DNA from: Embiotoca jacksoni
Taxonomy: Eukaryota > Chordata > Actinopteri > Embiotocidae
Reading direction: 5' to 3'
Assembly: GCA_022577435.1 (NCBI GenBank)
Contig: JAKOON010000028.1
Location: forward strand, 3,706,872-3,770,871
DNA length: 64,000 nt
Shown: positions 1 to 10,883 of the stretch, piece after piece
How positions within the stretch are numbered: the stretch's first letter is position 1
Layout of the letters: every line of letters starts with the position of its first letter
The notes under the pieces: generated by a model
The model's database searches: none
What the model was told of the DNA's origin: nothing
What the model saw: the letters and a program-made list of their open reading frames with translations, nothing else
Position numbers and translations under genes: made by a program

Positions 1-50
1 GCTCTGCCACAGATGGCAGCGACGAGCGCGTCTGAGAACATCATGCTCTG
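1..50 (-). other. Possible partial exon, unknown gene (minus strand)
   Basis: Read on the minus strand, a splice-acceptor-like CCTCAG (51-56) is followed by an open frame QSMMFSDALVAAICGRA running off the window edge. The third codon positions are mostly G or C, as in fish coding sequence. I do not recognise the peptide. The opposite strand has an alternative short reading (ALPQ then MAATSASENIMLC and a stop), so the strand is not settled. The call rests only on a splice-site look and codon composition over 50 bases and is weak. Confidence 0.2.
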
Positions 51-290
51 CTGAGGAAGCGTCAAATTGAATTTGTTGGAGGAAAACAGGTGTGCCGAGT
101 TAGGTGCTGTCGTATTAATGTGGCTTTCTGTCTCTCACACGTGTACTCACGTGAGCACACACGCATCCGAGTTAACTCAGCCTTTTAAAGTTGAAATGGA
201 AGGATAATTTAACACTTAAATATATTCATTGAACCTTGATGTGGGCCCCTCAGTCGGTACCTTGGCTGCATTTTTGAGTGAGACAAATTG

Positions 291-640
291 TATGCTGCTT
301 TCAAATGGGGTCGTATTCACGGTGTACATATAAATGGCGCCCTCTTGTGGTATTCATGACATTGGCGCTACAATTTTTCAGAGGTCATGGAAGTTCATTT
401 CATCGTTGGATGTCAAGCAAATGTATTTCAATTTTAGTAGTTTCTTTTCATTACTTAGATATCAGCCTATGTCTGAGGAAAATGTTGAGCTCATCTGTCC
501 CCTCTGTGCATGCATTTATGCATTTCCCGTATTACGTTATCCTCTTGTTAGCGTGCTAAATCGTTAGCCTCTGTGGCTTCTAGACGCCGTCCACGTTGCC
601 GTAGCAACCGTGTTTTTACGACTTAACCATTTGAACGCCG
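291..640 (+). repeat. Dispersed repeat A, copy 1
   Basis: This ~350 bp block aligns by eye with 17928-18237 and 47187-47602. Shared landmarks in order are TATGCTGC..CAAA, GGCGCCCTCTTGTGG then ATTCAYGA (336-358), GGAAGTTCAT, ACTTAGATA, TATGTCTGAGG, CATTACGTTA-like, GTGGCTTCTAGACGCCGTCCA (split here as GTGGCTTCTAG and CCGTCCA), GTTGCCGTAGCAAC (595-608), and a trailing ACTTAACCA. No long ORF is conserved between copies, no LTR is seen and no clear terminal inverted repeat was found, so its class is unknown. It carries a CTCF-like core at 336-350 (minus orientation) and an RFX X-box-like palindrome at 595-608. Confidence 0.85.
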
Positions 641-1120
641 AGCGGACGGTGCACGCGACTTTAATTTGAAGGCAGCATTAGAGTACGTTAACTTGATTAC
701 CATTATTTCGTCACATTAATCAGTGCTGATGTTTCCCCAGAGTTGGTTCCTTTTCCTCTGGGAGCAGAAGTGTGAACTGTGTTGTCAGTCCGTCCTTCTC
801 AGTTGAGCCAACTTTGTATTTGAGGACTTGTCATTCACTTGACAAGCCGTCATGTAGCACAAAGCTGAGGCAATCAGTGTTGAATGAAGGCACTCTGGAA
901 AAACCTGGGGGAGGGACCGCTCTCATGTCCCACCTCTGAAAACTCTTTACTACCACTAATTGCAAGAAACACAGAAACACATCGACGCTACTGATATTCA
1001 CATTACATCATGTACCAAATATGACTTCAGAAATGTGGTAATTTTTTAGAATATTATTATTTAAATAGCTTCCCATGTCCAAATTCATGTCTTCTGATCT
1101 CTACATACCCACGGTCCAGC
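641..1120. other. Non-coding stretch, nothing recognised
   Basis: AT-moderate single-copy-looking sequence with no plausible coding exon, repeat or structured element that I can support. Confidence 0.6.
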
Positions 1121-1244
1121 CACACAGGTGTTTTGAGTTATTGGGCTGATTAGAGCTTCACAGTACCGTGTGATGGAATTTACTCAACCCCGGTCACCCT
1201 GAGCTGCTGTCTAATCACCCAGAATAACTCAAAACACCTGTGTG
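1121..1244. repeat. Inverted-repeat element (MITE-like fragment)
   Basis: The left arm begins CACACAGGTGTTTTGAGTTAT and reads on to CTGATTAG (1121 to about 1153). The right arm (1211-1244) is its near-perfect reverse complement, ending in CAAAACACCTGTGTG. About 57 bp lie between the arms. The sequence type (AGGTGTTTTGAGTTA..CTGATTAGAG) is one I associate with common fish dispersed repeats. No open reading frame lies inside, so this is a short non-autonomous or truncated copy. Confidence 0.75.
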
Positions 1245-3597
1245 CATGTGCACAGCCTTTAAAATCAGCTTCAATGCTGCATTCATGCAACGCTGCAGGA
1301 CGGAAATGTAACCCTTGCTGTCGTAGCACGTAATCTATGCCGTTAACCCCGGCCCTACTTTCTTTGTAATATCAGTACCTGATGTTCTTCAACAGTTCAG
1401 GCAAATATTTTGCAGGTTATCGTGGTTACAGTTCACTTCATTTCAATTACTAGGTTCGGTAAAGAGATTGGTGGTAGCAACTCTATACAAGAGCAGCGAG
1501 ACCTCCAGCACACACAACCAATGATTCAAGTATTAATGAAGGAATATATTTACCGAATTATTTAAACCATCTTACTTGAACAATACCTTTAAATCTCATT
1601 AAATCAACTTCAGCTCTTAACAAAAAAATTAATTCCACTTAACTCAAACTACCAAGTAACAAAATTGGATGTATAACCATGGAATTGCATATTATGATAA
1701 ATAAATTCACTATCAAATGAGGTATAAACCTCTTAACTCTGTTAAACCCAAAATAATTCAGTTGTTCTTAATTATGTGTTTTAGTCCTTTACAGTTGTCA
1801 GTCAAAGTAGGTCTCGTATTTAAGTTCCTCAACGTTCAACAGTTCATCATTAATCTCTTCCAACGGATTTTCGTTTGTTTGTTTGAATCCCAAAATAAAC
1901 TCAGATCTCAGAGAACAAAGTGAAAATAAAATTGGATCCTTTAAGTTCCTCAGATTTTGTTCCTACCGCCTCTTGACACGGTCCATCATCCCCGAGCAGC
2001 GGTGAAGATCCAGACGGGATAGCAGACGAAGCAGCTCGTCGTCACTTGATGGATAACTAAAAAAAAAAAAACAGCCTGCACACAAGTGTGCAGAAAATCA
2101 TCATATAGTCCCAGTTTCCTCTTTTTCCTTCATCACATCAGATTTACACAAAACTTTCACAACTTTAAAAACAGTTGTGACTAAATTATCAAATTTTGCC
2201 TTAATTTCAAACAATACATTTGGCATTCAACATAGTTTTACAACATATACAGTAACTTTAACGAAAATGCAACACACACACACACACTTGTGTACTTCCC
2301 TCTCGCGAGAGGTCAGCAGCGGTAACGTCGTGCTCACGTTACCTTCATGGCTTCATGAGCCGCCAGCGGTGGAGGCTGAACATCTAACAACGACCTTGAT
2401 TAATTCACATCCTACAAAATGTTGTAAAATGTAAATTACTCCCAATTCTCTGACACAAACTTAGTCAACGAGCTAACCTCAGGTAGCGACTCACCGGGAT
2501 GATCCACTTCGTCGGGAAGAAAACGGCCGACGGACTTCGTCCCGGTGAGAACTTCTCAGCATTTAACTCTTCACTTTCAATACCGTTAAATTCACTCGAC
2601 GTCTCTCGGGAATCTCAAAATGTCGTCCTTTGCTCCAAACCTCGTCTGCCTCCTTCACCTGGTCTCAGCTACGGGGTCTCCGGCAGGTGAGAGGAGGCTG
2701 AAGGGCTCTGCTGCGTGAAACCGCCGGCACGTTCAAGACCACGCGCTCGCCCGGTGAGACGTTTAGGGGACGTCTGTAAATTGGGCCGCTGAACATTTCC
2801 TGGGTTACAATAACGTTAATGGCTGCAATTCAAAACATTACTTTGGACTTTTTACTTCCTGACTGGATCTTTAACTTTAAAGCTGCTCACCGTGTAAAGC
2901 TGTCAGAAGTAGATGTTTTATTCACGTTTTAAAAAGCTCAGTTTTCCAACAAATGATAACAGGCTGGATTGTTAAAGGAAAAGTTTGCCTTTTTTTTTTT
3001 TTTTTTTTAAATGTGGATGTCCAGTCAGTGTTGATAATGAACCTCTAAATTCCTCAGTGCTGCTACTGACATCTATGGAGGTCACCAAATGCAGTCAAAA
3101 ACCTTGAGCATCTAAAACTTGGAGTTAGAACTTGAAGGCTAAATGTTTTATTGTAACACAACCTAAACAATATGCGTCAAATTGGGGGAAAAAAATATGA
3201 AAAGCAACTAAAGGTGGTGTGAGGAGTAAATATTTAGTGTTTCACATGGTAAATCAGTTACAAATGTCCTTAGCGATAGGTATGTAAACGTGAATAAGAA
3301 CAGATCTATCTTTTAGCATGCTGAAGTAAGCTCACAACTTATGTTCATAAATTGTAAATATAAATGTACAAAAGTTAATCCAAAATATATTGCGGTATCG
3401 AGGCCCCGCCTCCCGCCACGCCCAAATGTGAGCACACACGTAAAGCACACAAATAATTTACTAATTTAGGACTTCAAAACATAAACAAACCATATTTTGA
3501 AGAAAAAAACAAAACAAGGTATTTGTGGTCTACTTAGATTTTTTTTTTTTTTTTCAGTTTAGCTCACGTTTAATCTGCTCACAATTAGTTTATGATT
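1245..3597. other. Non-coding stretch with A/T tracts
   Basis: No exon or named repeat could be supported. Present are a short poly(A) near 2059-2070, a short (CA)n at about 2273-2287, and a poly(T) of ~18 around 2991-3008. The short open frames here have no family resemblance and no coding-like composition. Confidence 0.6.
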
Positions 3598-3660
3598 TAT
3601 ACTGCAACCAGCCACCAGGGGGGTGTTAAAGATATTTTTAGCTTTAACTTGCAAAGCGAA
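3598..3660 (+). repeat. Teleost dispersed-repeat fragment (CAGCCACCAGGGGG type)
   Basis: TATACTGCAACCAGCCACCAGGGGGGTGTTAAAGAT-like sequence, given here in pieces (GCAACCAGCCACCAGG, then GGGGTGTTAAAG). It matches from memory a widespread fish repeat of the ACAGTCTATGG family, other parts of which appear at about 8157 and 28945-29032. Only a short piece is recognisable, so the limits are approximate. Confidence 0.5.
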
Positions 3661-4414
3661 ACATGTTCAAATACAGTCTGGCCTCTGTGACAAAACACTA
3701 TGTACTCGCGCTGCGGCCAACGTTTGCGACAGATGCATCTGATTTCACTCTGTAATCTGTTACAGTGATTGCAGCGTTTCTTCTGAGTCTGAGTCGGACA
3801 GAACTCAGACGATGGGAGAGTGCCGCCAAATTACAGTTGTCTATTTTCCTCCCTCTCTGAGGTGGCAGTCAATTTTCAACAAACATTTGAAAAAGTTCTC
3901 CTCCTACGGCTCTTATTCTCCGTCCTTAACAGGAACCAGGCAGCAGGACAGTGTTCATATTTTATAGATTTTTTCCTTCCTAATTTAGTCTTCTTTGAAC
4001 TGGTGAGTTAATCTTAAAAGTTTCCAAGAGAGACGTGAGTAAAAAAGAAACTTATTCCATATAAAAGCACAACAGATATATATTTATTCCATTTAGATGC
4101 AGATCTTTAATTTCCAAATAAAAATAAAAATAAACAAACAGAGAATAAGAACTTATATATAATATGTATAGATATAATATGAAAACGCAGCCTTTTCCAC
4201 GTCGCTCCTGTGCTTCACACCTTGTTGGTATTCAGAGGAGCTACCAGCCGGTTCAATACCTGTCAAGATTAGCACGCTCCCGTGAGTCGGCCAATCACGG
4301 TTCACGGTACATGACTTGCCAAACTGCAACACCCAATCCCAAACGAGAGACGACGCTGAGGGATGAAGCGGCAGTTGGGGTCTGACATTTGTGTGTTTCG
4401 TGTGGATTTTGCTT

Positions 4415-4416
<2 letters not shown>

Positions 4417-4468
<52 letters not shown>

Positions 4469-4474
4469 CGTGCG
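4417..4474 (+). repeat. (TG)n microsatellite
   Basis: Pure TG from 4417 to 4464, then CGTG units to 4474. Confidence 0.97.
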
Positions 4475-4921
4475 TTTTGTTTTTACTACAATTTGCATAA
4501 AATGAAAATTGGTCCTCTTTCGTCAATAATTCGTTTTTCATACCCATGCATGTGTTGGGGATATTTTCTGGGTATTAACGGCACGAATGCTGGCTCAACT
4601 TACATGTCATGGTTTCTGTGTGTTTCGGCACTAACGTGCGGATCCTATATTATCAGCGTGTGCAAGCTCGCCGCTGTCTGGCTACAGATGGTACGTGTCA
4701 CATGCTGAGCGGACAAGCGTAGTGAGGTGTGGGGGTTGGAGGGGCGGGGGCATGGTCATTTTAACATGAGTCAGCTTTCCTCCGACCTTCACCATACAAC
4801 TGATGTCTGATGTAGCCGGAGGAGGTCGGCTTCAAAAGGCGTTATGAATATTCAGCGTTTCCTCTCTCCTGCCTCCACCAGGCAATCCATCATTCATAAA
4901 CATGCCTTCACAGCCGGATGG

Positions 4922-4923
<2 letters not shown>

Positions 4924-5006
<83 letters not shown>

Positions 5007-5023
5007 CGTGTGTGTCTGTGTGA
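4924..5023 (+). repeat. (TG)n microsatellite, ~40 pure units
   Basis: About 80 bp of uninterrupted GT/TG to about 5004, then decayed units to 5023. Confidence 0.97.
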
Positions 5024-7141
5024 GCATTTCCTATTTTTGTCAGATGCGCACATGGCAAGTCTGTTGTAAAATATTCCCTGGCAAGATAAACTGCAGTATT
5101 CAGGTCATTTATTTAAGTAAAGTGTTAATGCCACAGTATAAAAAAAACCCCACACCAATCCAAGTACTCTTTTACCAAAAAGTTGTACTTCAAAACCTTT
5201 GGTTAACATGTAGAATAATGTTTTTCTAACTGTGCGTACATATGCCTGTATCCATTGTCAATAGATAAAATAGTTAATAAAACGAAAATAAGTAATTCCT
5301 CTACTTGTTTAAAAAAATAAATAAATTCTACCTGTAGTTCACAAAGCCAAAGATAAAACATCCCAGTACAGATTCTTCAGTGTATGCCGTTTAAATTTCT
5401 TATTACCCTCCCTAAATCTCTCTCTGTGGTGAAAACATCCAAACAGGAGTCACAGTAGGAACAATTTTTACCATCTTGTGGGTTCCATTTATCTGCAGAA
5501 CAACAGCAGGTGGTTAAAAGACATGTCAGCGTGCGGGCGTTAGTGTGCGTGTGTGTTTGTACTGCGTTGTATTTGCATTCTTCTTTCGCTGCGCTGCTGT
5601 GGCCGATATATTAGCTCATTAAATCTCCGTACACAAAAAGGCAAATCTGTCCCCTCATCAGAATAAACAGAGCAGGAGGAGGTGAAAACACAGCGGCTGT
5701 AATCTTTGTTTTTTTCAAGACAACAGCAATTCCAACAAAATAATACCGTTCTGTGTTTGGAGATAAAAAGGTACGGCATTGTGTGTGGCCTCACCTTTAG
5801 TTTTAGCTGCAGTTTACACAGTGTAATCTGCTAGGAGGTGCATTAATAACATGTGCTCCAGTTTCAAGGCACAGGTAATGGTGGATGTTTTTGCCTTATA
5901 CATAAAAGACGATGGATGGCGGATGCTTTTACAGATGTGATTTTCCTATTACTATTCTTCACAGACAAAGAAGATGAGCAGACGTGAAGTTCAGTCAGTC
6001 AGTCACAAAGTTCTTCTTTTAAAAGCTGGTTTTCCATCAAGGGTAAAGATATTTTTTTTTATGGGTCATTAATTTCCTACTAATTTTGGCAGTAACTCTA
6101 TGTAAAATAAAGTGTTCAATTACACACTTATGATAATTTTCAATTAATTGCAAGTGTTCACAGCAGGACAACTGAACATGTAAAAATGTTCCTTTTATCT
6201 GCAGGCAAGCATAAAATTAATCCTAAAGAAAAAAAAGAAAAAGAAAAGAAAATAGTAAGTGAATAATTAATATTTACCCGTGCTTAAACCTGGAAAAATG
6301 ACACCAGTAAAGTGTATGAGCTTTATTACGCCCCAGTAGTTATGTTTTCGTTGAATGTAATTTCACTCCCCTTTTATCTCTGTTTTTGGTCTCCACCATC
6401 TCCTTCGGGAAAATATCCAACACTCTAGCTAAATCCAAAAAGGCCAAAAATGAAACACTCAATGCTTCAAAACGACAGTTTTTAAGCACCAATGAGTGAC
6501 GTCATAATGCGTTGTTAATCAACAGACATTGCTAATAACAGCTAACGATGGCAAATGTGGCTTCTCCAGCTTGTACTGACATGCAGTCAACTTGGGTGAG
6601 AGGTCAATCCCAGCTCTGATGTCCGAATCAAAAGACTGACAGAAAGCCTACTGTCCTCCTCTGGTTACAACCTTTATTCTGCAAAAAATAAACCGACTCA
6701 AGACTCCGAATGATCAAATTCACAGAAATAAGGTTGATATTGTTGTGTGTATTTCTCCAAATGTTCCAACTATTATGTTAAGTACTCAATTCATACAGGA
6801 AAATGACCAAAAAGGGAGGCTAAAAGTCAGATATAAAGACTGAAGCCCCTCAGGAGTTACAATCCAAAATGGAGAAATAAAAAACAAGAATACAATCTAT
6901 TTTAGGTTTCAGGAGCGACAAACGGGTTTTCAGTTTCTTCATATGAAATCAACACAAACAGACGGACGGTGAAGCATCTTTTCTCAGATATGAAATGGAA
7001 ACAGGACACAGCGTGGACGCATGAAGAAGCAGAGTCATGTTCTCGATCATACGTGACCATAGCGGACACGACTGTCACGCCTCGTGTGTCTCAGTTTTGG
7101 AGGGTGGTGAGTTTTTGCAGGCACACATGTGGTCAGACAGA

Positions 7142-7203
7142 GTGTGTGTGTGTGTGCGTGTGTGTGTGTGTGTGTGTGTGCGTGTGTGTGCGTGTGTGTG
7201 TGC

Positions 7204-7248
<45 letters not shown>

Positions 7249-7262
7249 CACACGCGTGTGTT
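7142..7262 (+). repeat. Compound (TG)n/(CG)n microsatellite
   Basis: About 120 bp of TG with regularly placed C substitutions, ending in an alternating GCGCGCACACGCG run. Alternating purine-pyrimidine sequence of this kind is prone to Z-DNA. Confidence 0.95.
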
Positions 7263-8156
7263 TTTGTGATGAGTGTGTTTTCTGTGATGTTTATGTATGT
7301 GACATGGAAATGAGTCTGTGTCTGAGAATGAGGGGGTTTTATTAGCGGGTCTGCACCTGTGTCTGTAGCACGTGTGGAGTTTTTTAATTTGTGAATGTGT
7401 GTGCGTTTGTGTGTGTGTGTGTTTTTTGTGACATGGATGACTTCTGACAGCATGCAGAGAGTTGGCACACGGTTGTCCTCTTCTCCACCCACAGTGCTGT
7501 CTGACATGGTCAACGTATCCTTACTTTATGTCTGTGTTCCCCAATGACACTGAGGACGACTGCACACAACACCCGCACACGCGCACGCACACGCATGCAG
7601 TTCAATCGGTGCAGGGCCAAACAGAAACCCTGGGATGAAGTGACAGAGCGTGGACTGTCGACTGTCCTCTTCGATTCCCACATCTTCCTCGCAGCGGGAG
7701 AATTGCTTTAATGGAGACAGGCGTCGCTGGTGAAAAAACTAAACCAAAAAAAAAAAAAGTGTCCAAAAAAGTTTAACCAACTGACACCTGAACAAAAGCA
7801 ACAATGAGAAAAGTTTGACAGGCTTCTGCATATCCAAGCCTGTTCTAGAAATTTTGTTTTTAACTAAGTTGTAACAGAAAATACTTGAAATGTTTTTATG
7901 GTTATTTTTAAGCACTCACAGCACTTTGGAAAGTCCCTCCAAGCCAGCTACTGTTATGCAGTTCATAAACGTGGCACTGATCAGTGGCAGCTGGTGCTGA
8001 AGATTTTGTGGGGAAAACAAATTGAAAATTGTACCGTCAGCGATGCAGGAACACAGGATTGAATGCAGCCTCACTGGATGTAAAATTGTGCTATAAAATT
8101 GTCACTTGCCGCCTGTTTCAGTCGACTATTTTCTATTTCGTTGACAAAGATTTGGA

Positions 8157-8660
8157 TCCATTGACTGAATATAAAAGTGGACGTAACTTCTGGGTCTGAA
8201 AAATGAGGGTGATGTGGAAGTGCCTTAAACTGCAATATCACCATTGAGTGCCACTAGCGGTCGGTTCCAAAAAGCTCCCATTCAACTTCTCTAATGAAAT
8301 TCTCAGTCAACAGAACTTCTCAACCAGTTATGTCGGTGTTGTTAGCTAAAGTCACTCCTTCTTATTAGTTTTCTGGCGGTCCATCTGACAATAATACCAT
8401 CATTAATTAGAAAATAAGCGTCAAAAAGACGGGGGCGAGTATTTTTGATTGGCAGGCCTGTGGTGCAGTCAGGTTACGGCTTTTGGTGGGCGGGACGTAG
8501 TATCATCGGGTTTCCAATCAGATCACTAATATATACCGCTTACTCCTCTCCAGCTCGTCCAAATATGGTCACTTTGTGCTCCAAACCACTCCGAACTAGC
8601 AAGATGGCAACGGACAAAATCTGAACACCAGGCTTCATAACGGCCATTCTCAGCCAGTCA
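8157..8660 (+). repeat. Dispersed teleost repeat (TATAAAAGTGGACGTA type)
   Basis: It starts near CCATTGACTGAATATAAAAG followed by TGGACGTAACTTC. Later landmarks are GTGCCACTAGCGG, TGGTGGGCGGGACGTA, ATATATACCGCTTACTCCTC, CAAATATGGTCACTTTG and CCGAACTAGCAAGATGGCAA. I recognise this succession from memory as a common fish interspersed repeat whose function is not known to me. It has no ORF. Limits are approximate, and the name cannot be fixed without a repeat library. Confidence 0.6.
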
Positions 8661-8773
8661 CAGCTGGTTGCTGCTTTCTTGGATCATGCAGTAAGGCAGA
8701 CCTGATTGGTTCTTTTCGGTCTTTTGCTGGGATTTAGCCATTTTAATGCAGGGATCACTTCCACGCGTGAAAA

Positions 8774-9176
8774 CGTTACACCAGGGGTCTTCAATGTTTA
8801 TTTTAGGCCAAGGACTCCCAAACTGATAGAGAGATGGAGCAGGGACCCCCTACTATATCTATTGTATAAAATTGTGTTTTATATTAAACTGGAGGAGTGC
8901 AGGAGGCTTGGAGGGACGGGTCCAGGCTAGTCTCGGGCTGTGAGTGAACCAGTGCCCAGCTCGAGAGAGCCTGAATGTGTGCATTTCTGACTGAAAGATA
9001 ACATCTTCTGCCTCCATTCATCCATTCGCTACAATATGTTGGATTCATGTTAATGTGTATTTAAAGACATTTAAATTTGGGGGGAAAAAAAATTGAAAAA
9101 TTTCACGGACCCCCTGCATACCTCCGTGGACCCCCTAAGGGTCGCGGACCCCCTGTTGAAGACCTCTGCGTTACAT
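8774..9176. mobile_element. Non-autonomous hAT-like DNA transposon (MITE) with 8-bp target-site duplication
   Basis: The element runs 8782-9168 (387 bp). Its 13-bp termini are CAGGGGTCTTCAA on the left and TTGAAGACCTCTG on the right, inverted with one mismatch. It is flanked by CGTTACAC (8774-8781) and CGTTACAT (9169-9176), an 8-bp duplication with one difference, which is the size made by hAT transposases. The right half has three repeats of a CGGACCCCCT-like motif, matched by GGACCCCCT near the left end, so sub-terminal repeats extend the inverted symmetry. There is no transposase frame, so mobility would have needed a partner element. The single differences in the termini and duplication suggest a moderately old insertion. 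Confidence 0.9.
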
Positions 9177-9239
9177 CAAGCATTCGCTGTCGGTGGAAGA
9201 TCCAGGGAAGATAGAAAGTATTTGCTGCAATGCATTTTC

Positions 9240-9511
9240 CCACAAAATATTAACTATATCAGGGGTGTTTGACTTCATGTGCATCTATCCAATTACTTTT
9301 GAACCCCTAAAGTTTGGCCACCGTGTGCCATAAGGGTAAATCTCCCTCACAGCTCTTATATTCACTTACTCATATTAAAGCTGAGACTTGGCACTTTAAT
9401 GTAAAATCCAATTATTTCATTTCGAATTGAATCTGTTGAAGCACAGAGCCTGCAGAACAAAAAAATAAAAAAAATAGTGTAACTGTCCAAATACTTACAG
9501 TCTGGGCTGTA
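9240..9511. repeat. Dispersed teleost repeat (AACTGTCCAAATACTTA type)
   Basis: The right end reads GTGTAACTGTCCAAATACTT then ACAGTCTGGGCTGTA. The internal part has AAAGCTGAGACTTGGCACTTTAAT (in two pieces: AAAGCTGAGACTTGG, CACTTTAATGTAAAATCC). I recall the same order of motifs from a very common fish repeat ending in CTGTCCAAATACTTATGGACC. It is diverged and non-coding, and its limits are approximate. Confidence 0.6.
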
Positions 9512-10284
9512 TATGCATATGAGTGTGTGGAGCTGCCCTGCTGCTACAATCTAGTAAAACACTTTCGTGGTCAGAATCTGACAAGGCAGAACTAATTTCC
9601 AATTTCAGCTGGAGTCATGAAAATGTCAGCATCTCCTGTTGTGAAACCAGAGATGCTCACTTAATTAACAGGAAAATCTGATATGCAAAGCGGAGATATG
9701 CGTTCCGCTGTGTCCATTTTCCACCCCTGCAAAAACATTGTAAAAATCAAAAGCCACAAGACCAGAAATCTTCTACGTTTATGTGAATTTTATTACTGGA
9801 ATATGACTGGATGTTCCAGTTAGGAGCAGAATATTCTTGCAGGTATTAATGCCAGTATATTTTGCGAGCAGCAAAGGCATGTGAGCTGATATATCAGTGA
9901 CATTTATATATAATACAGCGGCTTGTTAATGTTTCCTGGACTCCCCTACATCGTATCTGCACTGCTCATTTCTGTCCCACACTGTCAGTACCGGGGTGTG
10001 TAACTGTCTCGTAATGTGTCAGCAATAATTAACGGAGTCTGTTTCCTCGTGCAGCCTTTGTACTCGGTGATTAAAGCGATTCCTGCTGCTGATCAAAGAG
10101 GAGAACGATCAGGGAAGAAGAGGCCAAAGTATTACCGTCCTTCTTTTTATCCTCTTCGAAACTTCCACTGTTCAAACTCTCTGTGACATCTGCGGATGGT
10201 GAATATAAGATTAAAAAAAGAGAGAAGCTCTTCTGTCTTCTAAATCAACACTGTTAACACCGTGCAGAACAATTTCTTTTCATG
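9512..10284. other. Non-coding stretch, nothing recognised
   Basis: AT-rich sequence between two transposon relics. No exon, repeat or strong motif is supported. Confidence 0.5.
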
Positions 10285-10859
10285 TTTTTCAGCATGGATT
10301 TCGACCACACCACAGCGCAAAGACTGTTAAAGTTTTAAACTACATTCATCTTAGCAGCTGCAGGTCTAAAATTGTCATTTTGGTCTGGAAAAACTGAGTG
10401 GGACATTCTGGCTCTGTACTAAATTGGTTCACATCATATTTACAATACAGGGATTACTTTGTGTTAATTGGTAATTATCAATCAGAGCAAACTAAATAAC
10501 GAGGAGTTCCGCAGGGGTCCATTCTCTGTGCAGCATCTATATGCTACTGCTTGCTCAGATCCAGCAATATTAGAAAATCTCTATCTCTAACTATGCAGAT
10601 GACTCATAATTATACATGAGTATCACCACATGACCACAGTCTCTTACATCAGCTGATTAAGTGCATTGATAAAATCAAGTGGATGTGCCAGACCTTCCAA
10701 CACCTGAACCGGAAAAAAATAGTTTTTGGCACCAAAAGAAAAAGCATTTAATAGTCAGAGCTCGACTTGAACCAGTGACACTAAAATCTGCAAATCAAGC
10801 CAAAGATCTTGGTGTGATTACGGAATCTGACCTAAATTTCAACAGCCTCATAAAGAAAC
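10285..10859 (+). pseudogene. Broken L2-type LINE reverse transcriptase
   Basis: This is a relic of the reverse transcriptase of a non-LTR retrotransposon of the L2 clade. Motifs occur in the family's order. HGFRPHHS is at 10293-10316. A stretch equivalent to the LNWFxSYLxxRDYFV region follows near 10420-10460. GVPQGSIL is at 10503-10526. The catalytic YADD is at 10592-10603, followed directly by S-stop-LY where intact copies have TQ(I/L)Y. A C-terminal DLGVITESDLNFNS segment lies near 10808-10850. GVPQGSIL and YADD lie in different frames, and several stops interrupt both, so it is not translatable. The endonuclease and the 5' part are absent, as is typical of 5'-truncated LINE copies. It abuts a 24-base G tract. 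The assignment to L2 rather than to a neighbouring clade rests on memory of these motifs. Confidence 0.88.
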
Positions 10860-10883
10860 GGGGGGGGGGGGGGGGGGGGGGGG
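10860..10883 (+). repeat. G24 homopolymer
   Basis: 24 consecutive G at the point where the recognisable LINE sequence ends. Its length is likely to be unreliable in any assembly. Confidence 0.9.

Larger units (their letters stand above)
3661..8156. other. Non-coding stretch with three large (TG)n arrays
   Basis: The stretch is dominated by microsatellites (separate entries at 4417, 4924 and 7142). The frames across them encode only Cys-Val or Thr-His dipeptide runs and are artefacts. Otherwise it is AT-rich with A and T homopolymers and no supported gene. Confidence 0.6.

Noticed and set aside
4295..5229. Open frames rich in Cys-Val or Thr-His dipeptides across several loci (also 6969-7513, 35680-36972, 49992-50746)
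   Set aside because: They are translations of (TG)n/(CA)n arrays, with no coding features outside the array.
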